Source: Desulfitobacterium dichloroeliminans LMG P-21439
GTDB taxonomy: Bacteria > Bacillota > Desulfitobacteriia > Desulfitobacteriales > Desulfitobacteriaceae
NCBI RefSeq assembly: GCF_000243135.2
Contig: NC_019903.1
Coordinates: 2,704,001 to 2,768,000 of the forward strand
DNA length: 64,000 bases
Direction of reading: 5' to 3'
Shown: positions 15,718-23,567 of the stretch, in pieces
Layout: each line of letters starts with the position of its first letter
Numbering within the stretch: position 1 is the first letter of the stretch
The notes under the pieces: generated by a model
Databases searched by the model: none
The model's input: only the letters and a program-made list of their open reading frames with translations
What the model was told of the DNA's origin: nothing
Made by a program: the position numbers and the translations under genes

Positions 15718-15991
15718 AGGACTTTGCTTTACAGCAGAGAACGGCTTCTAAGCGAGCAGCTACCCGTTCTTCGCGAAAAGCTTGCAGCGGAGTCGGGTTG
15801 GAAACAGGACGTTTCTAACCCGCTAGAGAGCCAAGGATGGCGATTTAGCGGGACGAAAGCCGGATGAGGCTTTCGCCCAAGCCACAGCACCACAGACGAA
15901 AACATAGTGGCGCAGGTCCCGACGGAGCGGTAAGCTTGAGCGTTAGAACGGGTGCGCGCAACTTACAGAGTGAACGCGTAAAACAAAGTCC
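15718..15991. repeat. Structured repeat element B between fabK and fabD
   Basis: About 274 bp bounded by the inverted pair GGACTTTGCTTTAC (from 15719) and GTAAAACAAAGTCC (to 15989). Nested inside are ACCCGTTCT/AGAACGGGT and GTCGGG/CCCGAC inverted pairs, giving a long imperfect hairpin. It shares the GCGAAAAGCT core with the ends of element A, and has loosely similar segments (GCGATTTAGCGG) in the opposite orientation, so the two may be diverged, inverted relatives. Confidence 0.45.
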
Positions 15992-16052
15992 TAGAGAACC
16001 TTACTCAAATACAGCAAAGTCCCAAAAAAATCTACTCGAACCGAAGGCCAAG

Positions 16053-17000
16053 CTACTTCCCAAACCGCTCTCGAAGCCGCGCCAGCTCCCGCTCAGCCCC
16101 CTCCATCACATCTCGAACGATCTCAGCCGCCGACTCAATCTTCTCAACCGCCCCGGCAATCTGCCCGGACATCACCGACCCATTCTGGGTATCTCCTTCA
16201 ACCATGGCCAAGCGCAGTTTTCCGGCCCCCATCTTTTCCAGCTCTTCCGGCGGAGTTCCCGCCTTTTCCAGCTGATCAAATTCACGGGTTAATTTATTGC
16301 CTAGGCAACGAACGGGATGACCTGTGGAACGTCCGGTTACGACAGTATCCCGATCCTTAGCTTTGATCACCATCTCTTTAACCTTCGGGGAAATGGTGCA
16401 CTCGGTCGCACACATAAAGCGAGTCCCCATCTGGACCCCCTCAGCCCCTAGAGCTAAGGCAGCAATCATCCCTCGTCCATCATAGATTCCACCCGCAGCA
16501 ATGACAGGGATACTTACCGCATCAACAACCTGTGGAACAAGGGGTAAAGTGCAAATTTCACCGATATGACCACCGGATTCCATGCCTTCGGCAATCAGCG
16601 CATCGACCCCTGCCTTTTCTAAACGCTTGGCTAAGGCCACCGAAGCTACCACCGGAATTATTTTGGTGCCGATTTCTTTAAGCATCGGGATATATTTACC
16701 GGGGTTCCCTGCTCCTGTCGTGATGACCGGAACGCGTTCCTCGACAATGACTTGCATGACGTCCTCAACAAAAGGAGACATAAGCATCACATTGACCCCA
16801 TAGGGTTTGCTTGTAATTTTTTTGATCTTATGAATTTCTTGTCTCAGCCAATCGGCAGGGGCCTGCCCAGCACCGATAATTCCTAAGCCTCCCGCTTCGG
16901 ATACCGCGGCAGCGAGTTCTCCAGTAGCGGTCCAAGCCATACCCCCCTGAAAAATCGGATGCTCAATACCTATGAGATCACAAATCTTTGTTTTTATCAC
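16053..17000 (-). CDS. fabK: Enoyl-ACP reductase II (FMN-dependent)
   Basis: 315 residues. FabK reduces trans-2-enoyl-ACP with NAD(P)H through FMN, replacing FabI in many Firmicutes. Motifs: HPIFQGGMAW (14-23), GVNVMLMSP, AEGMESGGHIGE, PVIAAGGIYDGRG and GAEGVQMGTRF. No FabI/FabL is in the window, so this is the likely essential reductase. It follows fabH by 3 bp and is separated from fabD by the repeat elements. Confidence 0.92.
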   Translation of the reverse strand: MIKTKICDLIGIEHPIFQGGMAWTATGELAAAVSEAGGLGIIGAGQAPADWLRQEIHKIKKITSKPYGVNVMLMSPFVEDVMQVIVEERVPVITTGAGNPGKYIPMLKEIGTKIIPVVASVALAKRLEKAGVDALIAEGMESGGHIGEICTLPLVPQVVDAVSIPVIAAGGIYDGRGMIAALALGAEGVQMGTRFMCATECTISPKVKEMVIKAKDRDTVVTGRSTGHPVRCLGNKLTREFDQLEKAGTPPEELEKMGAGKLRLAMVEGDTQNGSVMSGQIAGAVEKIESAAEIVRDVMEGAERELARLRERFGK

Positions 17001-17003
17001 TGA

Positions 17004-17999
17004 TTAAACCCCTCTCTTGGACCACTTTACTACGGCGGCTCCCCATGTTAATCCTCCGCCAAACCCTACCATAACCATGATGTCCCCATACTTTAAGCGA
17101 CCACTACGTGAGGCCTCATCTAAAGCCACCGGAATCGAAGCCGCTGACATATTCCCATAGCGATCAAGATTGACAATCACTTTCTCAGGATCAATGCCCA
17201 AGCGTTTAACAGCTGAATCAACAATGCGCGTATTGGCCTGATGAGGTACAAGACAGTCGATATCCTCTTTATTTAAACCTGCTTTGGCTAGAGCCTTTAA
17301 TGCCGTCTCTCCCATGATGCGAACTGCAAATTTGAAAACTTCACTACCCGCCATATGAATGGTGTGCATCTTCTTCTCTACGGTTTCAGCGGTAGCCGGA
17401 TACATGGATCCACCCGCTGGCACATGCAATAGATGTCCGCCTGAGCCATCCATACCCAGGTCAAAGCTTAAAAATCCATAGCCATCTTCGACCTGCTGTA
17501 AAACTGCCGCCCCTGCTCCGTCCCCAAATAAAATGCAGGTCCCTCGATCTTCCCAATTTAAGAGCTTGCTTAAGGTTTCGCCACCGATTACTAAAGCATT
17601 TTTATACATGCCGGTCGCAATAAACTGGGATGCTGTTGCAACCCCATATAGAAAACCGGTACAGGCAGCTTGGAGATCGAAGCCCGCGGCCTTTCTAGCC
17701 CCTAGTCTTTCGGCTATCAAACAAGCTGTGGCCGGAAAAACAAAATCAGGGGTAAGGGTAGCCACAATAATCAGATCCAGCTCTTCCGGCGCAAGGTTAG
17801 CATCCTCTAAAGCTCGCAAAGCAGCCTGATAGCATAGTTCTGAGACAGGTGTCTCTGCATCAGCGATATGCCGTTCCCTAATTCCTGTTCTGGAGACAAT
17901 CCACTCATCATTTGTGTCGACAATTTTCTCCATATCAAAATTCGTTAACACCTTCTCCGGTACATATGAGCCGGTGCCCACGATTCCTACACTTACCAT
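17004..17999 (-). CDS. fabH: 3-oxoacyl-ACP synthase III (KAS III)
   Basis: 331 residues. Starts fatty-acid synthesis by condensing an acyl-CoA with malonyl-ACP. Triad C113 (LQAACTGF), H253 (VPHQANTR) and N283 (YGNMSAAS). Preceded by plsX by 46 bp and followed directly by fabK. Confidence 0.97.
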   Translation of the reverse strand: MVSVGIVGTGSYVPEKVLTNFDMEKIVDTNDEWIVSRTGIRERHIADAETPVSELCYQAALRALEDANLAPEELDLIIVATLTPDFVFPATACLIAERLGARKAAGFDLQAACTGFLYGVATASQFIATGMYKNALVIGGETLSKLLNWEDRGTCILFGDGAGAAVLQQVEDGYGFLSFDLGMDGSGGHLLHVPAGGSMYPATAETVEKKMHTIHMAGSEVFKFAVRIMGETALKALAKAGLNKEDIDCLVPHQANTRIVDSAVKRLGIDPEKVIVNLDRYGNMSAASIPVALDEASRSGRLKYGDIMVMVGFGGGLTWGAAVVKWSKRGV

Positions 18000-18045
18000 G
18001 ATGTATCCTTCTTTCTCGCGTACAATTATGTTCTATCTGTCTCGT

Positions 18046-19050
18046 TCACTCTTGTGCGGACGCAAATCGTGGAAGTTCCTGCTTAATCTCCTCAATAAAA
18101 CCGCTCTCTACACATTCCTTGGCCACTCGGATGGCATTAAAGATAGCCTTTTCATTGGAACTTCCATGAGAAATAATACTGATCCCGTTAACTCCCAGCA
18201 AGGGAGCCCCTCCATACTCTGCATAGTCCAGCATCTTCGCGATTTCCTTTAAGCCCGGTTTAATAGCAAGGGCTCCTAGCTTGCGAACTGTTGTGGAGGT
18301 AATCTTCTCCTTAATCAACTGAAACAGTGCCCCAGCCAATCCCTCTGTGGTCTTCAAAACCACATTGCCCACAAAGCCATCACAGACCACCACATCCGCA
18401 TCGTGTCCATAAGGAACAGCTCGGCCTTCCACGTTTCCGATGAAATTCAAGGGAGACTTTTGGAGAAGTGGATAGGTAGCTATCGTCAATTCATTCCCTT
18501 TCGTTTCCTCAGTCCCGATATTGAGAAGCCCTACTTTGGGGTTCTCAATCCCGAGGATGCTCTCGGCATAGATACTACCCATCATGGCATATTGAACAAG
18601 ATGTTCCGGCTTGGCATCCGGATTTGCCCCCACATCAAGGATGAGCTTTCCTCCCTCTAAGGTAGGAAGCACAGTAACGATAGCCGGGCGGTCAATCCCT
18701 TTGATACGGCCTAAACCTAGCAAGGACGCTGCCATCTGCGCTCCAGTGCTTCCCGCACTTACCAAGGCATCCGCCGTTCCTTCCTTGACCATGCGTGTAG
18801 CCACCACAATAGATGAGTCTTTTTTCTTGCGAACGGCTTGCGCAGGATGCTCATCCATCTCTATGATCTCAGAGGCCTCCTGAATGTGTATTCTTTTCGG
18901 CAATTCACCCTGTGGCAAGCATTCCTTGATACGTTCAGTCTGTCCAACGAGAACAACTTCAATGTCAAAATGTTCTACGCTTCGGAGTGCGCCTTTGACA
19001 ATCTCGACCGGGGCATGATCCCCTCCCATAGCATCCACAGCGATTCTCAT
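18046..19050 (-). CDS. plsX: Phosphate acyltransferase PlsX
   Basis: 334 residues. Makes acyl-phosphate from acyl-ACP for PlsY in phospholipid synthesis. N-terminal RIAVDAMGGDHAP, then VSAGSTGAQMA and the GVNGISIISHGSS region near the end are hallmark PlsX segments. It lies 17 bp after fapR, as in Bacillus. Confidence 0.97.
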   Translation of the reverse strand: MRIAVDAMGGDHAPVEIVKGALRSVEHFDIEVVLVGQTERIKECLPQGELPKRIHIQEASEIIEMDEHPAQAVRKKKDSSIVVATRMVKEGTADALVSAGSTGAQMAASLLGLGRIKGIDRPAIVTVLPTLEGGKLILDVGANPDAKPEHLVQYAMMGSIYAESILGIENPKVGLLNIGTEETKGNELTIATYPLLQKSPLNFIGNVEGRAVPYGHDADVVVCDGFVGNVVLKTTEGLAGALFQLIKEKITSTTVRKLGALAIKPGLKEIAKMLDYAEYGGAPLLGVNGISIISHGSSNEKAIFNAIRVAKECVESGFIEEIKQELPRFASAQE

Positions 19051-19067
19051 TTCGCTACTCTCCCTTC

Positions 19068-19637
19068 TTACTCTTCCAAGGGCTTTTCAATAGAGAAGAC
19101 AACCCAAGTCCCGAATAATACCACCTCTTGGTCAACGTAAGACTTAATTTCAACCTGGTACTTATTGTCTTTACGGCTCAATACTTTCCCTTCTGCTAAT
19201 ACCACTTCTCCATAACGGGCAGGGCGCAAAAACTTCATATCGACGCTCCCCGTGACGACCATCTCCGCATCCACAAGGGCGATGGCTAAGGAATTAGCTT
19301 GGGCAAATAGATGATGTCCTCGCGTCACTCGGGCCTTGCTTAAAACCATTGTCTCATCGATTTTTAGCAGGGTCGATCCCGAATCGCCAACGCGCAGCTC
19401 GCGCAACTCACCGACAAGCTCCGCTTCCCCTAGGGACTTAAGAGCATCATAAGCTCCATGGGCAACAGCTCGGGTGCGTTCCCGAAGCTCTGGGATACAT
19501 AATTCAGTCCGGTCTAGGCGAATGGTTGAGACGCTTACCCCGAAATGCTTCGCAAGCTCTTCATCTGTAGAAAACGGATTATTTTCGATTTCCTCTCGTA
19601 ACGCTTGATGGCGTTCATGTTTATGATGTCTTGTCAT
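19068..19637 (-). CDS. fapR: Fatty acid/phospholipid regulator FapR
   Basis: 189 residues: N-terminal helix-turn-helix (DEELAKHFGVSVSTIRLDR, 23-41), a linker helix, and a C-terminal hot-dog domain that binds malonyl-CoA. FapR represses fab/pls genes until malonyl-CoA accumulates. A good operator overlaps its own promoter (19659-19675), so the whole fapR-plsX-fabH-fabK-fabD-fabG-acpP run is probably autoregulated. Confidence 0.95.
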   Translation of the reverse strand: MTRHHKHERHQALREEIENNPFSTDEELAKHFGVSVSTIRLDRTELCIPELRERTRAVAHGAYDALKSLGEAELVGELRELRVGDSGSTLLKIDETMVLSKARVTRGHHLFAQANSLAIALVDAEMVVTGSVDMKFLRPARYGEVVLAEGKVLSRKDNKYQVEIKSYVDQEVVLFGTWVVFSIEKPLEE

Positions 19638-19658
19638 AATACCACCACTCTTATCATT

Positions 19659-19705
19659 TTACGACCTGGTACTAATATTATAACTTAGGATGTTTCGGCT
19701 GACAA
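19659..19705 (-). promoter_or_regulatory. fapR promoter with FapR operator
   Basis: Minus strand: -35 TTGTCA (19700-19705), exactly 17 bp, -10 TATAAT (19677-19682), then TTAGTACCAGGTCGTAA (19659-19675), which matches the known FapR inverted repeat (TTAGTAC...GTACTAA) at all but one position of the arms. Placement just downstream of -10 fits repression by blocking polymerase. Confidence 0.85.
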
Positions 19706-19748
19706 GCAACAAAGCAACGATAGGTTAGAATACCTCAAAATACAACAA

Positions 19749-19778
19749 TCTCCAACCACATATTCAGGTGATTGGAGA
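19749..19778 (-). terminator. Probable ligD terminator
   Basis: Minus strand TCTCCAA...TTGGAGA stem with a 16-nt loop, then TTGTTGTATTTT. It lies 20-50 bp past the ligD stop. Confidence 0.5.
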
Positions 19779-19796
19779 GATAAAGATTTACAAGAA

Positions 19797-22244
19797 TCAT
19801 TTTAGCTTCTGCTGAGCTCGAAAGAAATCTTGCCAAGGGTCAGCGCCGGCCATCCTCGCGAGCGCCTCCGCCATATCGATACCGTCTGGGGCAATCGTGT
19901 CAAGTTCATCCCAGTCGATAGGCATCGATACCTTAGCTCCTTTTCTTGTTCTTAAGGAATAGGGGGCAATGCTGGTAGCCCCTCTGCCGTTGCGAATCCA
20001 GTCGATAAATATTTTGCCTGCTCGCTTTGCCTTTCTAACATTGCTTGTATATCGGTCAGGCCATTTTTGCTCCATCACCTCGGCAACACCCCGAGCAAAG
20101 CTATAAAACACTTCCCAGGAAACGGAGGGTTCTAAAGGAACAACCACATGATAACCTTTGCCGCCGCTGGTCTTAAGATAGGCGTTCAGGGAAAGCTCAC
20201 TAAGAATACTTTTAACATCCCGCACCCCCTGACGCACCCTGCTTAGATCCATTCCTTCATCCGGATCTAGATCGAATACCATCAGATCAGGTTTTTCCAG
20301 TACCTCGATACGGCTTCCCCATGTATGAAATTCTAGCGTCCCCATCTGTGCTTCTGAAATAAGTCCCAGTTTGTTCTCAATATAGAAATAATCTTCAATT
20401 TCCCCACTGCCGGTGGTGATCGGAAGAGTGATGATTCCCTTGCTGTCCGGACCGGGATGCTTTTTATAGAAGCAAGTCTGCGAGATGCCCTTGGGACAGC
20501 GTACAATACTAAGGACTCGGTAACTTACATGGGGCAGCATACGTTCCGACACCATTTCGTAATAGCGGACCACATCCGCTTTTGAAATTTTAGGTTCTTC
20601 AAACATCACCTTATCCGGATTGGTAATTTTTATTCCAGCGATGACGATACTGTTGTCCTTTGTTACCATTTTGCTCTCCAATTCTTTTGGATTCTCCGCT
20701 TCTTGGGGACTATCTAATTCATTGATGGTCGTTTCTTTTTGGATATCCCGAGGATGCTTATCTGCCTGCAAGCCTTTAAAGCTTGCTTGCCTCAACCGCT
20801 GATCTTCTGTCCATTCAGCAAATTTAATTTCCGCGACCAGTTGAGGTTCAAGCCAAGTAATTCTTTCATTAGATCTTGCCTGGGGTGCTTCTTTGAAAGA
20901 CGGCTCCGCCTTGTGTAGGCTTCTGAAATGTTCCGCCAGCTTCTTTCTTTCACGTTCACTGAACCCCGTTCCGGCGCGTCCGCAATAGATGAAATCCTCG
21001 CCTTCATAGATTCCAAGCAGAAGCGAGCTTACTCCGCTGGTTTTTTTGTCGGATAGCGTATATCCCCCAATGACAAAATTCCGCCTTTGCTCACATTTCA
21101 GTTTGATCCAGTCCCCGTTTCTCGTTGACCTGTATAAGGAATCCATTCTTTTACCGATGATTCCCTCCAGACCTGCCTCACAGGCAGCAAGAAAGCTCTC
21201 CTTTCCCTTGCCGATAACATGTCGGCTGTAGTAAATGCTTCCGGGCGCATCCTTTAGCAAAGCTTCAAGGGCAGCTTTTCTGTCGATAAGGGGCCGTCCT
21301 CGCAGATCCATACCATCTAACGCCAGAAGATCAAAGACGATATAGGTTAAGCTTTGCTCCTGGGGGTTCTTCAGATAGTTTTGCAGCGCCTGGAAATCTG
21401 TCTTGCCCTCAGGATTCGTGATGGTCATTTCCCCATCGAGAATCATTGCCCTTCCGGCAGCCATAGTGATGAGGGCAGTAGCCACCCCTGAAAACCGTCT
21501 AGTATAATCATTGTCGTTCCTAGTCATCAACCGGACGCTATTGCCTTCCACAAACGCCAAAATCCGATAGCCGTCATACTTCAACTCATAAAGCCAATCC
21601 TCACCCACAGGAACCTTGGTTATCAGCTTGGCCAGTTGTACATCCGCTCTGTCAAAGGGGTTCCTTGTGATTTTTGTCTCGGCACCGGCTGCGATTTCTG
21701 ACATGGAGCGGTCGGTCCGGATGCTGGTGGTAAATGTGGCAATCCCTACTTCGTTTTTGGCATGTTCATCTTTTTCTTTCAACAAAAGCCAGTTATCCCT
21801 CGTCTCTCCGTCCTTCGATTTCAGCCGGACCAAGGCCCATTTTCCCTTAAGCCGTCTTCCGTGCAGAACGAACTTCAGGCTACCTTCAATCAGCCCTTCA
21901 TCCACATTGCCACGAGGCTCCCATAAGCCCTCATCCCAGAGCATGACCACGCCGCCACCATATTCGCCCTTGGGAATCATCCCCTCAAAGTTCCTGTATT
22001 CAAGAGGGTGATCCTCCACTTGGACAGCAAGCCTCTTGTCATGTGTATTATAGGAAGGACCCTTAGGTACAGCCCAACTCAAAAGAGCCCCCTGCCATTC
22101 CAAGCGCAAATCATAGTGGTCATTGCGGGCTAGATGGTGTTGGACAACAAATCTTAACTGCTCATCAGAATCTATTTTCCCTTCAGGCTCCAGCGTTTTA
22201 GTAAAATTTCTTTTTTCGTTGTATTCACTTAGCCGCCCCGTCAT
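19797..22244 (-). CDS. ligD: NHEJ DNA ligase LigD (phosphoesterase-ligase-polymerase)
   Basis: 815 residues, three domains in the order PE (about 20-165; HYDLRLEW and MIPKGEYGGG), ATP-dependent ligase (about 205-500; the adenylated Lys is K222 in YELKYDGYR), and archaeal-type primase/polymerase (about 535-810; VFDLDPDEGMD metal-binding Asp pair). It repairs double-strand breaks with Ku. This domain order matches the Pseudomonas type rather than the Bacillus LIG-POL type. It follows ku by 4 bp, so the two are one operon. Confidence 0.95.
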   Translation of the reverse strand: MTGRLSEYNEKRNFTKTLEPEGKIDSDEQLRFVVQHHLARNDHYDLRLEWQGALLSWAVPKGPSYNTHDKRLAVQVEDHPLEYRNFEGMIPKGEYGGGVVMLWDEGLWEPRGNVDEGLIEGSLKFVLHGRRLKGKWALVRLKSKDGETRDNWLLLKEKDEHAKNEVGIATFTTSIRTDRSMSEIAAGAETKITRNPFDRADVQLAKLITKVPVGEDWLYELKYDGYRILAFVEGNSVRLMTRNDNDYTRRFSGVATALITMAAGRAMILDGEMTITNPEGKTDFQALQNYLKNPQEQSLTYIVFDLLALDGMDLRGRPLIDRKAALEALLKDAPGSIYYSRHVIGKGKESFLAACEAGLEGIIGKRMDSLYRSTRNGDWIKLKCEQRRNFVIGGYTLSDKKTSGVSSLLLGIYEGEDFIYCGRAGTGFSERERKKLAEHFRSLHKAEPSFKEAPQARSNERITWLEPQLVAEIKFAEWTEDQRLRQASFKGLQADKHPRDIQKETTINELDSPQEAENPKELESKMVTKDNSIVIAGIKITNPDKVMFEEPKISKADVVRYYEMVSERMLPHVSYRVLSIVRCPKGISQTCFYKKHPGPDSKGIITLPITTGSGEIEDYFYIENKLGLISEAQMGTLEFHTWGSRIEVLEKPDLMVFDLDPDEGMDLSRVRQGVRDVKSILSELSLNAYLKTSGGKGYHVVVPLEPSVSWEVFYSFARGVAEVMEQKWPDRYTSNVRKAKRAGKIFIDWIRNGRGATSIAPYSLRTRKGAKVSMPIDWDELDTIAPDGIDMAEALARMAGADPWQDFFRAQQKLK

Positions 22245-22248
22245 AAAC

Positions 22249-23022
22249 TTACGCTAATTCCTTGACTTTTTGGGCTTTATCGACGCTGGCCCTGAGGGCT
22301 TCCATCAGGTCGATGACTTTTCCGGTGTTGCCAGCCTCCGCTGCAACGACCTCCTTGCCGGAGATTTTTGACTCGATGAGCATGCGAAGTTTTTCTTGGT
22401 ATTCATCCTTATATTGGGTGGGGTCAAAGGGTGTGTCCATGGCATTGATCAGCATTTTTGCCATAGTGAGTTCCTGCTCCGATATATCCGGTTTCGAATA
22501 CTGTTTTTGCAACTCTTTAATATCTTCAGCATAGAACATCGTGGCAATGAGGATTCCATCTTCCCGGGGGATAATCGCCATCAAAGTATCCTTTGTGCCC
22601 ATGACAGTTTTCCCAATGGCAATTTTCTGTTCGTTCATCAGCGCGGCACGTAACAGCTCGAAGGCTTTTTCACCCCCTGCCTCAGGTGCAGCCTGATAGG
22701 TTTTATTATAATAGACGGGAGAAATCTGGTTCAATTCGGCAAAATGCAGAATCTGGATAGATTTTTCTTTTTCAGTCTTAATCTTTTCGATTTCTTCTTC
22801 GGTAACGACAACATACTTACCATCATCATACTCGTACCCTTTGACAATGTCTTTCGCGGTTATTTCCTTGTCGCAATGAGCGCAGGTTTTTTTATACCGT
22901 ATACGACTTTTGTCTTCCTTATGTAGTTGATTAAAATGAATATCATTGTCTTGGGTAGCTGTGTACATGGCGATGGGAATCGCGACCATGCCGAATGTGA
23001 TTACTGATTTACGCGAGATCAT
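22249..23022 (-). CDS. ku: Ku homodimer, NHEJ DNA end-binding protein
   Basis: 257 residues, normal for bacterial Ku. N-terminal beta-barrel starting RKSVITFGMVAIPI, with HFNQLHKEDKSRIRYKKTCAHCDKEI cut by the usual CxxC (AHC-K). The C-terminus is basic (KAQKVKELA) and recruits LigD. GGAGGTG lies 8 nt before the ATG. Coupled to ligD downstream. Confidence 0.96.
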   Translation of the reverse strand: MISRKSVITFGMVAIPIAMYTATQDNDIHFNQLHKEDKSRIRYKKTCAHCDKEITAKDIVKGYEYDDGKYVVVTEEEIEKIKTEKEKSIQILHFAELNQISPVYYNKTYQAAPEAGGEKAFELLRAALMNEQKIAIGKTVMGTKDTLMAIIPREDGILIATMFYAEDIKELQKQYSKPDISEQELTMAKMLINAMDTPFDPTQYKDEYQEKLRMLIESKISGKEVVAAEAGNTGKVIDLMEALRASVDKAQKVKELA

Positions 23023-23185
23023 GATGGATACACCTCCAGACCATGGACTCCCTCCATGGTTCTAACGCTCATACATGTTTGCCAATTCAGAGAATCCTCT
23101 GTCTTATCTATTTTTCCTATAAGGAGTAATGAGTATACTCATAATGTGCATAATTCTACGTAAATTTATAATTAAGCTTCAAACT
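23023..23185 (-). promoter_or_regulatory. ku leader: palindrome and hairpin
   Basis: ATGAGTATACTCAT (23129-23142) is a perfect 14-bp palindrome about 110 bp before ku, a candidate operator. An inverted repeat GACCATGGA/TCCATGGTT (23039-23062) forms a hairpin just upstream of the ku ribosome binding site. I found no clear sigma-G promoter, although ku-ligD is sporulation-controlled in Bacillus. Confidence 0.4.
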
Positions 23186-23241
23186 AAAAGCCGGCCCCCT
23201 TGGCTAGATCATAGTTCTAACTCATGAGGACCGGTGCTTTT
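23186..23241 (-). terminator. Terminator of the Ric-ATPase-CopZ operon
   Basis: AAAAGCACCGGTCC pairs imperfectly with GGGGGCCGGCTTTT on the minus strand over a long loop; it overlaps the stop codon of the CopZ-like gene. Confidence 0.5.
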
Positions 23242-23479
23242 ATATTGCTTTTACTTGTGATTTCTTAACTTCATATCCTAGTTTATCGATAGCATTTTCG
23301 ATATCCTTTATCGATATTTTCCCATCATCAAAGTTTAGCTTTACTTTGCTTGAGTTAAATAACACATTGACACTTTCTTTATCTACACCTTCTAAAGATC
23401 TTACTGCATTGTCAATTTTTTGTAAACATGATGGACAGGTTAGGGGCCCTAATTGAATGGTTGCTTTTTGCATTTTCAT
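23240..23479 (-). CDS. Stand-alone HMA metallochaperone (CopZ-like)
   Basis: 79 residues, one ferredoxin-fold heavy-metal-associated domain. The metal site is C15-x-x-C18 in LTCPSCLQKI, instead of the usual MxCxxC of copper chaperones (Leu replaces Met). It would hand a soft metal to the P1B ATPase encoded upstream, which lacks an N-terminal HMA domain. Last gene of a three-gene unit; 88 bp after the ATPase. Confidence 0.8.
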   Translation of the reverse strand: MKMQKATIQLGPLTCPSCLQKIDNAVRSLEGVDKESVNVLFNSSKVKLNFDDGKISIKDIENAIDKLGYEVKKSQVKAI

Positions 23480-23567
23480 CGCTCCCTTAAGTTTTCTATA
23501 ACTCTATTTTACATTAGTTATGGTTATTATAAATTGATTTACATCAAGTTTTGCAGCTTATTCTTTT

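Noticed and set aside
15276-15718. 128-codon minus-strand frame and N-terminal extension of fabD through the repeat region
   Set aside because: Arg/Ser/Pro-rich translation of repeats; TTG 15275 has the proper ribosome site and gives normal FabD length.
15864-16292. 142-codon plus-strand frame over element B and the fabK 3' end
   Set aside because: Shadow of fabK; no ribosome site and compositionally biased.
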